Assembly (NCBI GenBank): GCA_022736535.1
Contig: DZCT01000069.1
Span: 1-15,295 of the forward strand
Source of the DNA: Desulfatirhabdium butyrativorans
GTDB lineage: Bacteria > Desulfobacterota > Desulfobacteria > Desulfobacterales > JAIFKL01
Direction: 5' to 3'
Length of the DNA: 15,295 bases
The notes under the pieces are model-generated. The model searched no databases, had not been told where the DNA came from, and saw nothing but the letters and a program-made list of their open reading frames with translations. Position 1 is the first letter of the stretch. Every line of letters starts with the position of its first letter. Made by a program: the position numbers and the translations under genes. Positions 1 through 7,534 of this stretch are shown in pieces.

Positions 1-62
1 AAGTTTCATCCAATAAAATCAAGTGAGCAACTCCCACTTTTGAAAGAGGTCTATTGTGTATA

Positions 63-279
63 ATACCGAATCTCTTTTTCCCACAGAGCGCACAGAGAAA
101 AAATGCCCACAGAGGACACAGAGATTTTAAAATAATTCTCTGTGATCTCTGTGGGAAAAAAGTTTCCCACAGAGCGCACAGAGAAAAAAATGCCCACAGA
201 GGACACAGAGATTTTAAAATAATTCTCTGTGATCTCTGCGGGAAAAAATATCATAATAAAGTCAACAGAGATTCGGTAT
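63..279. repeat. Tandem 86-bp hairpin repeat enclosed by a 13-bp inverted repeat
   Basis: Two tandem copies of an 86-bp unit start at 80 and 166, nearly identical, each built from CACAGAG-type words. Within each unit the left half (CCCACAGAGGACACAGAG) is nearly the reverse complement of the right half (CTCTGTGATCTCTGTGGG), so each copy can fold into a long hairpin around an AT-rich centre. The pair is bracketed by a perfect 13-bp inverted repeat, ATACCGAATCTCT at 63-75 and its complement at 267-279. Open frames read through it on both strands only because the repeat lacks stops. I read it as a non-coding dispersed repeat. No transposase gene is present. Confidence 0.85.
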
Positions 280-433
280 GATACATCAAAATTAATTTGT
301 TTCCATACTATCCGTTTATTATCATTTATAAAAATATAAAATTTTCCTTTAAGCCGCAGTCCGTCGGATAAGGAAGATATTTTCAGAAAGTTTTTTTTAT
401 GTTAAATCATGTTACGAGTTATGCAGTTGAACT
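280..433. other. AT-rich gene-free stretch
   Basis: This is AT-rich spacer between two repeat elements, with many A/T runs. I see no coding frame, no RNA gene and no convincing promoter in it. Confidence 0.5.
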
Positions 434-613
434 CGTTCCCACGCGCCGCGTCAATGGCATTTCGTAGGTCGGGGTGAGCCTGCGAACCCCGACACCTGCC
501 GGATGATGAGCCTGCGAACCCCCGCACCTGCCGGATGATGTCGGGGTTCGCAGGCTCACCCCGACCTACGAAATTGTCAACTTGACGGCATTGACGCTCC
601 GCGTGGGAATGCA
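434..613. repeat. Nested composite palindrome (REP-like)
   Basis: A perfect 36-bp inverted repeat (459-494 and 539-574, containing GTAGGTCGGGGTGAGCC) encloses a spacer. The spacer holds a second, slightly altered copy of the inner segment: 508-540 repeats 476-508. Outside the arms lies a further imperfect inverted pair, the CGTTCCCACGCGCCGCG type at about 434-459 and the CTCCGCGTGGGAATG type at about 587-613. The whole is therefore two head-to-head copies of a composite element. The same composite reappears at 15239-15295. The open frame over it on the minus strand is a by-product of the repeat. Confidence 0.85.
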
Positions 614-794
614 GCGGACCTTCCCACGCGGAGCGCGGGAACGAGAACCGCAACTGCCTAACTCCTACATGTTTTCAGCATATAATAAATATCCGACACA
701 TGATGCGTTACGCACTCGGGCCGGCGTGGGAACGGGAAGCCCGACTGTGTAACCTCTGTCAAAAAAGAAAAAACGCCGAATCTTTATTTTTATC
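614..794 (+). other. Upstream region of the hybrid kinase gene
   Basis: More pieces of the CCCACGC/GCGTGGGAACG repeat family lie at about 620-645 and 723-737. A perfect TATAAT stands at 681-686, but I find no matching -35 at the right distance, so it is only a weak promoter candidate. No Shine-Dalgarno sequence precedes the ATG at 795; the leader there is A/T-rich. Confidence 0.3.
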
Positions 795-3700
795 ATGAAA
801 CAGCTTAATTCCGAAACAATATTATCCGTGAATACAGATCCGATGCAAAGCCTGATTGAAGAAAACAGGATGTTGGCGCTGGAAAACCGAACTGTAAGAC
901 AGCAATCTGATATAATGGCAGATTTGATGATAAAGCAGTTTCAGGAAACAGAAAAAATTTTCGATCTTTTCCGCTTTGCCGACGCGGCTGAGGAAAAATA
1001 TCGCCTGCTGATAAAAAATATCCCGAATGTCATTTTCAGAGGATACGCTGACGGCTCATTGGATATTATAGATGAAAAAATTGAAAATCTGACAGGTTAT
1101 GTCAAAGAGGATTTCCTCTCCGGCAGGATCAGATGGTTTGATCTGATTCTGAAAGAAGACCTTGAATCGGCAAAAGCGGTGTTCCGGCAGGCTTTGAAAG
1201 GGACGCATTCATACAGCAGAGAATACCGTTTCCGGTCCAAAGACGGAGAAACGGTCTGGGTGCAGGAAGTTTCCCGGATTGTATGCGGCAAAGATGGAAA
1301 AATCGCTTTTATTACCGGCTCGATTCTGGATATCAGCAAACGCAAGACCGCCGAAGAGGCGCTCATAAAAGCCAAAGACGAACTGGAAATGCGGGTCAGG
1401 GAACGGACAGCGGCGCTTGCAAAGGCAAACAGCGAATTGCAGGCGGAAATTGCCGAGCGTCTTCAGGCGGAAGAGGCATTGCGAATTTCGGAAAGAAAAT
1501 ATCGCAGTATTTTTGTAAATGCTGCCGGCGGCATTTACCAATCGGATACCCGGGGGCGGATAATGACGGCAAATCCTGCATTTGTCAGAATTATGGGGTA
1601 TGATTCTGAACAAGACCTGATCCGAAATGTAACAAATCTTAAAGAACAGTTTTACGCTGATGCGGAAAAACGGGAGGCTTTGCGGAATCTTTTTAAAAAA
1701 AGCGATGCGGTAAAAAATTTTGAAACCCGTTTTTACCGGAAAGACCGCAGCCTTGTCTCTGTATTGCTGAATGCGCGGGCTGTCCGGGATGAAAACGGGA
1801 AACTGCTTTATTATGAAGGCATTCTTGAAGATATTACGCAGAAAAAGCATCTTGAAGAACTGAAACTCGCAAAAGAGGCGGCTGAAGCCGGATCACAGGC
1901 AAAAAGCGACTTTCTTGCCAATATGAGCCATGAAATCAGAACCCCGATGAATGCCGTCATGGGACTGACAGAACTGATGCTGCGGACCGATCTGACATCG
2001 AGACAGCGTGATTATCTCAGCAAAATCAAACTTTCCGCTTATATGCTGCTGGGAATTATCAATGATATTCTGGATTTTTCAAAAATCGAAGCCGGCAGGT
2101 TAGAACTGGAATCTGTGAATTTTCAGCTTTATGAAGTCATGGAGAGAATTTCGGATATGTTTTCCGACAAGGCATCGGAAAAAGGCATTGAACTGGTGGT
2201 TTCAATAGCGGATGATGTGCCGTTCAGCCTGATCGGGGATCCGCTCCGGCTCGGACAGGTGCTGACAAATCTGATAAACAACGCGGTCAAATTTACGCAT
2301 TCGGGAGAGGTGATCGTCAAAGCGGAGCTTGCCCGCCGACATGAAAGCAATACGGGTTTGTCTGTTTTCAGGTCTGTTTTCAGTTCAGAGGCTGATTCAG
2401 ATGAAACGGTGCATATCTGTTTTACTGTCAGAGATACGGGCATCGGCATTCCTTCAGATTATCTTCCCAGACTTTTTGAAGTATTTACGCAGGCAAACGG
2501 TTCCGTGAGCAGCAAATACGGCGGCACCGGTCTGGGACTGGCGATTTCCAAACGTCTGGTGGAAGTCATGAACGGTAAAATAGAGGTGGAAACTGTTGAG
2601 GGAAAAGGGACAGAATTTTCTTTCACAGTTCCCTTCGGAACACAGCCCGGAAACAGCGCAGAGAAGCCGCTTATTCCTGAAAATATCCGGGGAAGAAAAA
2701 TATTGGTTGTGGATGACAATGCGACTTCAAGGATAATTTTCAGCAATATTCTGAAATCATTCGGTTTTAAATCTGTATCTGCCGCCTCGGGTCCGGCGGC
2801 GTTGCAGGAATTGGAAGCTTCGCACAGAGACAAACCTTTTCATCTGGTGCTGATGGACTGGATGATGCCGGAAATGGACGGTATTGAGACCTTGAAAAAA
2901 ATGAGATCATCTGCTGATTTTTTTTCAGTTCCGGTGATTATGATGACGGGTTTCGGGCGTGAGGAAATTATGCAGAAAGCAAGGGCATTCGGTGCGGACG
3001 AGTTTCTGATAAAGCCGATAAAGCAGTCCATGCTGTTAGATGCGATTGTGAAAGTTTTCGGATATGAATCTCCGGAATCCCGTCGAAAAAACATTATAAC
3101 TGTTCAGAATCCGGATCAGAAAGCGCATTTTCAGGGGGTACGGGTGCTGTTGGCGGAAGACAATTCCATTAACCGTCAGGTGGCAGCGGAAATTCTGGAA
3201 TCTGCGGGCATCTCTGTTGATACGGCATTCAACGGCAAAGAAGCGGTTCAGAAGCTGACATCCCATCATCCCGTTTCTCAATTCTCAATTCTCAATTCTC
3301 ACTCATACTATGACGCTGTTCTCATGGATGTGCAGATGCCGGAAATGGACGGATATGAGGCGACAAGACGCATTCGGGAATGGGAGAAACAGGTCTCAGG
3401 TAACAGGAAACAGGTAACAGGGGACTTGCAACCTGCCACCTGCAACCTGCCACCTGTCCCCATCATCGCCATGACTGCCCATGCCATGGAAGGTGAACGG
3501 AAACGCTGCATGGATGCCGGTATGAACGATTTTATTGTCAAGCCTTTCAATATCAATCAGTTATTTTCTGTTCTGTCCCGATGGGTGACAGGCGGAAAAG
3601 AAAAGCCGAAACTTGAAAACCCGGGTCCGAAGCCTGCCAATATTATAACATCTGCCGATCTTATAATATCAGGTCAATATGCGAAACCCGCAGCCGCTGC

Positions 3701-4424
3701 TCCGGTCATTGATATGGACGCCGCGCTCCGACGGCTCAGGGGAAATAAAAAACTGCTTTATCATCTTTTGGAAGAATTCAGCAGGAAATATGCAGACGGG
3801 GCTTATAAAATCAGAGAAGCCCTGAACAGAAATGATACGGAATTTATCTCTCATCTGGCGCATAAGCTCAAAGGCGTTGCCGGCAATCTGTCGGCAACAC
3901 ATCTTTATGCCGCAGTATTGCAAACGGAACGCGCCCTTCGGGGCAAAAATATCAGCGATATAACATTGTCGGTTGACGCTTTTGAACAGGCATTGAATCG
4001 GGTATTGCAGTTTGTTTCCCTTTTGAAAACAGATTCGGCGCAGGGATTTTCAGGCGCCGGAGAAGCGGATTCCGGAGTGCAAAAAAGCAATTTTTACAGC
4101 AAATCGCAGATAACAGACTGTCAGCCCTCAACTCTCAGTCCTCAGCACTCAGTCCTCAGCACTCAGTCCTCAGCACTCAGTCCTCCGTCCGAAAAAGCGG
4201 CTCTTATGTTCGGCAAACTTGAGAAGCTGCTGAAAACCGGCGATTTGGATGCGGAAGACTGTCTTGAGGAGATCAAACAATTTCTGACAGATGCCGGTGT
4301 TCACAGTCTTTTGAAAAAAATAGAAAAGGAAATAAATGATCTTCATTTTGAAGGCGCAGAGAAAACGCTGTCTGAAATCAAAATAATTCTGAACAGTTCC
4401 CTGAAAGGAGAACAGGGGCAATGA
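795..4424 (+). CDS. Hybrid sensor histidine kinase (PAS-PAS-HisKA-HATPase-REC-REC-Hpt)
   Basis: A 1209-residue soluble kinase with no membrane segment or signal peptide, so it probably senses a cytoplasmic signal. Order: coiled coil (about 17-65), PAS 1 (67-183), linker coiled coil (184-230), PAS 2 (231-350) and HisKA with phospho-acceptor H379 in SHEIRTPMNAV. The ATPase domain follows, with N box near 491 (LTNLINNAVKF), DTGIGIP near 547 and GGTGLGL near 576. REC 1 has D640/D641, acceptor D688 and K740. REC 2 has E788/D789 and acceptor D845. An Hpt domain (about 973-1075) carries H1023 in HKLKG, and a helical C-terminal segment runs from about 1133 to 1205. All catalytic residues are present, so a full internal phosphorelay is plausible. 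Short tandem repeats sit in REC 2 (two places) and in the linker after Hpt. The start lacks a clear ribosome site; it is the first ATG of the frame. The stop overlaps the next gene's start by four bases, so the REC-GGDEF protein is the likely output partner. Confidence 0.95.
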   Translation: MKQLNSETILSVNTDPMQSLIEENRMLALENRTVRQQSDIMADLMIKQFQETEKIFDLFRFADAAEEKYRLLIKNIPNVIFRGYADGSLDIIDEKIENLTGYVKEDFLSGRIRWFDLILKEDLESAKAVFRQALKGTHSYSREYRFRSKDGETVWVQEVSRIVCGKDGKIAFITGSILDISKRKTAEEALIKAKDELEMRVRERTAALAKANSELQAEIAERLQAEEALRISERKYRSIFVNAAGGIYQSDTRGRIMTANPAFVRIMGYDSEQDLIRNVTNLKEQFYADAEKREALRNLFKKSDAVKNFETRFYRKDRSLVSVLLNARAVRDENGKLLYYEGILEDITQKKHLEELKLAKEAAEAGSQAKSDFLANMSHEIRTPMNAVMGLTELMLRTDLTSRQRDYLSKIKLSAYMLLGIINDILDFSKIEAGRLELESVNFQLYEVMERISDMFSDKASEKGIELVVSIADDVPFSLIGDPLRLGQVLTNLINNAVKFTHSGEVIVKAELARRHESNTGLSVFRSVFSSEADSDETVHICFTVRDTGIGIPSDYLPRLFEVFTQANGSVSSKYGGTGLGLAISKRLVEVMNGKIEVETVEGKGTEFSFTVPFGTQPGNSAEKPLIPENIRGRKILVVDDNATSRIIFSNILKSFGFKSVSAASGPAALQELEASHRDKPFHLVLMDWMMPEMDGIETLKKMRSSADFFSVPVIMMTGFGREEIMQKARAFGADEFLIKPIKQSMLLDAIVKVFGYESPESRRKNIITVQNPDQKAHFQGVRVLLAEDNSINRQVAAEILESAGISVDTAFNGKEAVQKLTSHHPVSQFSILNSHSYYDAVLMDVQMPEMDGYEATRRIREWEKQVSGNRKQVTGDLQPATCNLPPVPIIAMTAHAMEGERKRCMDAGMNDFIVKPFNINQLFSVLSRWVTGGKEKPKLENPGPKPANIITSADLIISGQYAKPAAAAPVIDMDAALRRLRGNKKLLYHLLEEFSRKYADGAYKIREALNRNDTEFISHLAHKLKGVAGNLSATHLYAAVLQTERALRGKNISDITLSVDAFEQALNRVLQFVSLLKTDSAQGFSGAGEADSGVQKSNFYSKSQITDCQPSTLSPQHSVLSTQSSALSPPSEKAALMFGKLEKLLKTGDLDAEDCLEEIKQFLTDAGVHSLLKKIEKEINDLHFEGAEKTLSEIKIILNSSLKGEQGQ
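3275..3301 (+). repeat. 7-bp tandem repeat inside the hybrid kinase (REC 2)
   Basis: About 3.9 copies of TTCTCAA run from 3275. They encode part of residues 827-836, just before the acceptor aspartate D845 of REC 2. Seven is not a multiple of three, so gain or loss of one unit would shift the reading frame. Confidence 0.9.
3397..3454 (+). repeat. Two 14-bp tandem repeats in opposite orientation inside the hybrid kinase (REC 2)
   Basis: CAGGTAACAGG is repeated at 14-bp spacing (3397-3407, 3411-3421). It is followed by two exact copies of TGCAACCTGCCACC (3427-3440, 3441-3454). The second pair resembles the reverse complement of the first (CAGGTNNCAGG type), giving a palindromic arrangement. 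It encodes a low-complexity insert (about residues 868-888) in a REC 2 surface loop, just before the conserved PIIAMTAHAM strand. Confidence 0.85.
4134..4185 (+). repeat. 14-bp tandem repeat in the kinase linker after Hpt
   Basis: About 3.7 exact copies of CTCAGTCCTCAGCA encode a Ser/Gln/Leu-rich linker (about residues 1114-1131) between the Hpt domain and the C-terminal helical segment. Each unit is itself two similar 7-mers. Confidence 0.9.
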
Positions 4425-5356
4425 ATCCGGAAACCCGCAAACAGAGAATACTGATCGTTGATGATGCGCCTGAAAATATCAAGATGCTGGCGCATGTATT
4501 AAAGCCGAATTATTCGGTCAGTTTTGCCGTAAACGGAGAAAATGCCTTAAAGATTGCCGCATCCGAACCGCCGCCCGATCTGATTCTTTTAGATATTATC
4601 ATGCCCGGAATAGACGGTTATGAGGTATGCAGACGTTTGAAATCAGACAGGAGAACTCAGAATATTCCGGTCATTTTCATTACAAGCATGAATGAAGAAG
4701 CCGATGAAACCAAAGGACTGGAACTGGGCGCGGTGGATTACATCACAAAACCTTTCAGCATGGCAATTGTCAGGGCGCGGGTCAAAACGCATCTGGAACT
4801 GAAAATCCACCGCGACATGCTGGAACATCTTTCTTCCCTTGACGGTCTGACCGGCATCCCCAACCGTCGGCGTTTTGACGAATATTTTGATGCGGAATGG
4901 CGGATTGCCGTGCGTGAATCTTCGCTGCTTTCACTGATGATGATAGACATAGATCATTTCAAGGATTTCAATGACGAATACCAGCATCTGGCAGGGGATG
5001 ACTGTCTCCGCCGAGTAGCCAAAAACCTTGCCGCTTCGGTGAGACGTCCCGGAGATTTTGTGGCAAGATACGGCGGCGAGGAATTTGTGGCGGTTCTGCC
5101 CAGAACCGATGCTGCCGGCGCCAGTGCTGTGGGGGAAAGTATGCGCAACAATATCGAATCGCTGAATATTCTCCACAGCGTTTCCCCTATCCGGAATTGC
5201 GTTACTATCAGTGTCGGCACTGCCACCCTCAGCCCTTCCCTGAACATTTCCGGAGATATGCTGATCAAGGGGGCTGATGATGCGCTGTATCAGGCAAAAA
5301 AAGAGGGGCGGAATCGTGTGAAAAGTCTGAATCTCGATATTTTCAATGCGAATTAA
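4421..5356 (+). CDS. Response regulator diguanylate cyclase (REC-GGDEF)
   Basis: A 311-residue cytoplasmic protein. The N-terminal receiver has acidic pair D14/D15, acceptor D58 in LLDIIMPGIDG and K110. The GGDEF domain starts near DGLTGIPNRR (141-150) and carries the active-site GGEEF at 218-222. An RxxD inhibitory site (RPGD, 209-212) lies exactly five residues ahead of it, so the enzyme is probably active in making c-di-GMP from two GTP and is feedback-inhibited. It has a family-typical length. The ATG overlaps the kinase stop (ATGA), with AGGAG upstream at about 4407, implying translational coupling. I infer that the kinase's Hpt domain or histidine phosphorylates D58. A GC-rich terminator follows the stop. 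Confidence 0.95.
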   Translation: MNPETRKQRILIVDDAPENIKMLAHVLKPNYSVSFAVNGENALKIAASEPPPDLILLDIIMPGIDGYEVCRRLKSDRRTQNIPVIFITSMNEEADETKGLELGAVDYITKPFSMAIVRARVKTHLELKIHRDMLEHLSSLDGLTGIPNRRRFDEYFDAEWRIAVRESSLLSLMMIDIDHFKDFNDEYQHLAGDDCLRRVAKNLAASVRRPGDFVARYGGEEFVAVLPRTDAAGASAVGESMRNNIESLNILHSVSPIRNCVTISVGTATLSPSLNISGDMLIKGADDALYQAKKEGRNRVKSLNLDIFNAN

Positions 5357-5363
5357 GGGTTAT

Positions 5364-5447
5364 ACCGATTCGCTTTCAAAAATTGACAGGGATGAACGGG
5401 CAGGGCGGGCCGCCCTGCCGATTATATTTTTTTGAAAGCGAATCGGT
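5364..5447. repeat. 17-bp inverted repeat around the operon terminator, with a third copy nearby
   Basis: ACCGATTCGCTTTCAAA at 5364-5380 is perfectly complementary to 5431-5447. A third near-copy, ACTGATTCGCTTTCAAA, lies at about 5492-5508. Between the two arms sits the terminator hairpin. Confidence 0.85.
5399..5433 (+). terminator. Rho-independent terminator of the kinase/cyclase operon
   Basis: A perfect stem with 10-bp arms (GGCAGGGCGG and CCGCCCTGCC, one central base) at 5399-5419 is followed by a T-rich run ending in seven T at 5427-5433. It lies about 43 bases past the cyclase stop, on the plus strand. Confidence 0.75.
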
Positions 5448-5510
5448 GTTAAATCAGAAAAGCTCAACCCTTAATTGGCATTTTAACTAATACTGATTCG
5501 CTTTCAAAGA

Positions 5511-5551
5511 TACGGTCTTTTCAGACCGTAAAGCGATTTTTCAAATCGCTT
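5511..5551. repeat. Two adjacent perfect hairpins
   Basis: TACGGTCT/AGACCGTA (5511-5518, 5523-5530) is directly followed by AAGCGATTT/AAATCGCTT (5531-5539, 5543-5551). They share the base at the boundary and leave tiny loops. They could act as extra transcription stops or be repeat debris. Confidence 0.65.
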
Positions 5552-5628
5552 ATTAAACCGCTTAACCCGGAACAACAACCTCGGGTGCCGTTTGGTTTTG
5601 CCTATAGGTCAGCAAGGGTAAGCCAAGT

Positions 5629-5690
5629 GTCTGAACCCTGATTTTCAGGATTAAAGGATTTTCCTGATTTCTGTTCAGCAAGGTTCAGAC
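5629..5690. repeat. Inverted repeat with inner small hairpin
   Basis: GTCTGAACC (5629-5637) is perfectly complementary to 5682-5690. Inside, CCTGA/TCAGG (5637-5641, 5645-5649) forms a small hairpin, and AGGATT words recur. The rest of 5552-5711 shows no gene. Confidence 0.6.
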
Positions 5691-5711
5691 AATAGGGTAT
5701 AAGCGGCGGGA

Positions 5712-5803
5712 GGAATCTACAAGGATTATGTATAAGCAGGGATTACGGGATCGTTTTGTAATCCTTTTTTAATCCTTGTTTATACATAATCCTTGCAGAT
5801 TCC
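5712..5803. repeat. 24-bp inverted repeat between the convergent cyclase and galT genes
   Basis: Arms at 5712-5735 and 5780-5803 (AGGATTATGTATAA and its complement) differ at one position. Inside is a second short stem, GGATTAC/GTAATCC (about 5741-5764), followed by six T on the plus strand. The element lies just downstream of the galT stop on the minus strand and could end transcription from either side. Confidence 0.75.
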
Positions 5804-5837
5804 CATCCAATCTATAAAAATAAGGAGTAACGAAAGT

Positions 5838-6890
5838 TTAGCCCGGACCGCCCTGCTGCTCAAGTCTTTTCCAAAAAGGGCGGGCTGTTTCAGCCGTTTT
5901 TTCCGGCAGCGTGAAGGTTGCCATATCTCCGAGCATGAGTTCAAAGCCGGTATGGTCGTTTCTCACCCAGGGCGCATAATTCGAGCGCACAATCAGAACA
6001 CAGCGCAGTTCAAGGCGGCTTGAGGGTTCTTCCACTGAAAGAATGCCGAGATTGTAGCCGTTCCGGCAAAGGCTTCGGTAAAATTTCTGAGCATTGATGA
6101 CGCCCTGCGCCAAATCTTCCCATTCCTTTGACTCAATCGCCCGCAAAGACATCGCTTTCGGCAAAATGCCCCAGATTTCAAAAAATCCCTCCGGCGCAAA
6201 AGCGGCTATCCATTCCCAGTCGCCGGTTTTGCCGATACAGCGTGCGCCGTCTTCTTTTTCACGGCGCAGATAATCCGAAAACAGATACTGTCCGGTTTCC
6301 TGAAAATAGCGTTCCGCTCTTTGTTTCAGAAAACGGTGATGATTGCCTGCAACCGCGTCCGCATTGATTTGCAGATGCGGATGAACCAGAGAGCCGCCCG
6401 CGGACGGCAGGTGATTCTGCGTAATTGCCATATAAACAGCCTGGGAGTCATAAGCAAATACCTGTCGCAGATAATTTCGGCAGTTGATGAAACAGTCGCT
6501 ATAAGAAGACACAGACGCCATGCCGATTTCGACAAAATGCCTGTTGTCGAAGAGACTGACGGCAGAATAACTCCCGTAAGGAAAGAGATTTGGAAAGAGC
6601 CGCGATTCTCCCTGAATCAGACAGCCGGAGGGCGCAATCTCGGAAACACATCGCGGGGTTTTTGCCTCCACCTGCGGACGGCAAAAGGGGCATGTTGAGG
6701 TATCCTGCGCCTCCGGCGGCGGAGGCGGCAGCGAGTCTGTTCCTTTTTCGGTTTCGGAAATCCGGCTTAACGCAATCCGGCAGGTGCGCCCGGTAACGGG
6801 ATTCGTGCGGACTTCAATCCGCCGTTTTGCGGGTTCGCCGGAAGGCGCGATAAATTTTGCGAAAATGTCTGTTTTGTCAAAGGATAACAT
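5838..6890 (-). CDS. galT: Galactose-1-phosphate uridylyltransferase family protein
   Basis: A 350-residue cytoplasmic enzyme. Members of this HIT-superfamily family exchange UMP between UDP-glucose and galactose-1-phosphate (Leloir pathway) through a uridylylated histidine. Visible marks are the N-terminal RTNPVTGR (28-35), a CPFC zinc-type pair (67-70) and the catalytic HPHLQ (170-174, second His as nucleophile). Length matches the family (about 350). The start is supported by AAGGAG six bases upstream. A proline-rich linker (55-59) precedes CPFC. No galK or galE is adjacent, so the physiological substrate is not proven; a related hexose-1-phosphate nucleotidylyltransferase or phosphorylase is an alternative. 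The gene stands alone, with a duplicated leader sequence immediately upstream. Confidence 0.87.
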   Translation of the reverse strand: MLSFDKTDIFAKFIAPSGEPAKRRIEVRTNPVTGRTCRIALSRISETEKGTDSLPPPPPEAQDTSTCPFCRPQVEAKTPRCVSEIAPSGCLIQGESRLFPNLFPYGSYSAVSLFDNRHFVEIGMASVSSYSDCFINCRNYLRQVFAYDSQAVYMAITQNHLPSAGGSLVHPHLQINADAVAGNHHRFLKQRAERYFQETGQYLFSDYLRREKEDGARCIGKTGDWEWIAAFAPEGFFEIWGILPKAMSLRAIESKEWEDLAQGVINAQKFYRSLCRNGYNLGILSVEEPSSRLELRCVLIVRSNYAPWVRNDHTGFELMLGDMATFTLPEKTAETARPFWKRLEQQGGPG

Positions 6891-6899
6891 AAGATGCTC

Positions 6900-6959
6900 C
6901 TTATTTTGCTTTTACGCGGGAAAACAATATTTCTCGCAAAGAACGCAGAGAGCGCAAAG
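6900..6959. repeat. 60-bp leader repeat, copy upstream of galT
   Basis: 57 of 60 bases match 7917-7976 in the same orientation by eye. The first about 30 bases (TTATTTTGCTTTTACGCG and the AAAACAAT that follows) are not part of the common CGCAAAGAACGC repeat, so a unique leader sequence was copied with it. It ends 10 bases from the galT start; the other copy ends 18 bases from the HEPN start. Confidence 0.85.
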
Positions 6960-7190
6960 AGTTATATGTACTGTCATTTCGGGCGAAGCGACTTGTCATT
7001 TCGAGCGAAGCGAGAAATCTTTTTCTTCTCTGCGGACTTTGCGCCCTTTGCGAGAGACTTTTTATTTCTCGCAAAGAACGCGGAGAGCGCAAAGAGTTAT
7101 ATGTACTGTCATTTCAAGCGAAGCGGCTTGTCATTTCGAGCGAAGCGGGAAATCTTTTTCTTCTCTGCGGACTTTGCGCCTTTGCGAGAA
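6929..7190. repeat. Tandem duplication of a 135-bp palindromic unit
   Basis: Copy 1 begins at 6929 and copy 2 at 7064; both start with ATTTCTCGCAAAGAACGC. Each unit has an outer inverted pair (CGCAAAGAACGCNGAGAGCG against CTCTGCGGACTTTGCG) and an inner segment, GTCATTTCGAGCGAAGCG, itself present in two versions. This fills the gap between galT and the small gene at 7220. Open frames over it on both strands are repeat artefacts. Confidence 0.9.
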
Positions 7191-7219
7191 CCTTCGCGGG
7201 AACCGCTTCAAGGATGCTG

Positions 7220-7534
7220 TCAGAACTCTGATTTCCTGTTTAACGCAATCCGGAAGGTAGGTCCTGCGGTTCGGACAAACGATTCCGCAGGCTCCGGCAA
7301 CGGCATCACCAATATGTGATACCCGTAATCCGTCAGAATATCCATTGTTTTGTTACAGGAATAGCTTATCAGTTCCGCCCTTCTGTCCTCATCTTCCGGT
7401 GAAGTCACTCTGATCCAAAGACTTTCCGGGTCTTCGGGGCTTTCCGTAACATTGAGAAGTCTGATTTCAGGAAATTTTTGCTTAACATAATTCAATACCT
7501 CCTCAATGAGTTGTTCCTGTTTGAAATTGATCAC
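7220..7534 (-). CDS. Small acidic partner protein of the HEPN gene, function unknown
   Basis: A 104-residue protein that I do not recognise as a named family. The sequence is rich in Glu and Asp (ESPEDPESLWIRV, SPEDEDRRAEL) with a predicted alpha-beta mix and a hydrophobic core near DYGYHILVMPLPE (74-86). It starts at a GTG whose GTGA overlaps the HEPN stop by four bases, so the two are translationally coupled. It lacks the GSxxD and DxD marks of the MNT nucleotidyltransferases that usually accompany HEPN proteins. By position it is a candidate antitoxin or binding partner, but this is inference. The last about 15 residues run into the edge of the repeat block and may not be ancestral. Confidence 0.8.
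   Translation of the reverse strand: MINFKQEQLIEEVLNYVKQKFPEIRLLNVTESPEDPESLWIRVTSPEDEDRRAELISYSCNKTMDILTDYGYHILVMPLPEPAESFVRTAGPTFRIALNRKSEF

Noticed and set aside
54..281. Open frames over the CACAGAG repeats on both strands
   Set aside because: They encode the same peptide words twice because the DNA repeats; there is no ribosome site and no protein family resemblance.
402..653. Minus-strand 83-residue frame
   Set aside because: It lies wholly within the nested composite palindrome.
1209..1850. 213-residue minus-strand frame opposite the kinase
   Set aside because: It overlaps the well-supported PAS and coiled-coil region of the kinase and shows no motifs of its own.
6929..7190. CRISPR array
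   Set aside because: The repeats are contiguous tandem copies without unique spacers of constant size, and no cas gene is near.
6784..7319. Two plus-strand frames with repeated FSQRTRRAQR/FLAKNAESAK words
   Set aside because: They are translations of the tandem 135-bp palindromic repeat and overlap galT on the opposite strand.
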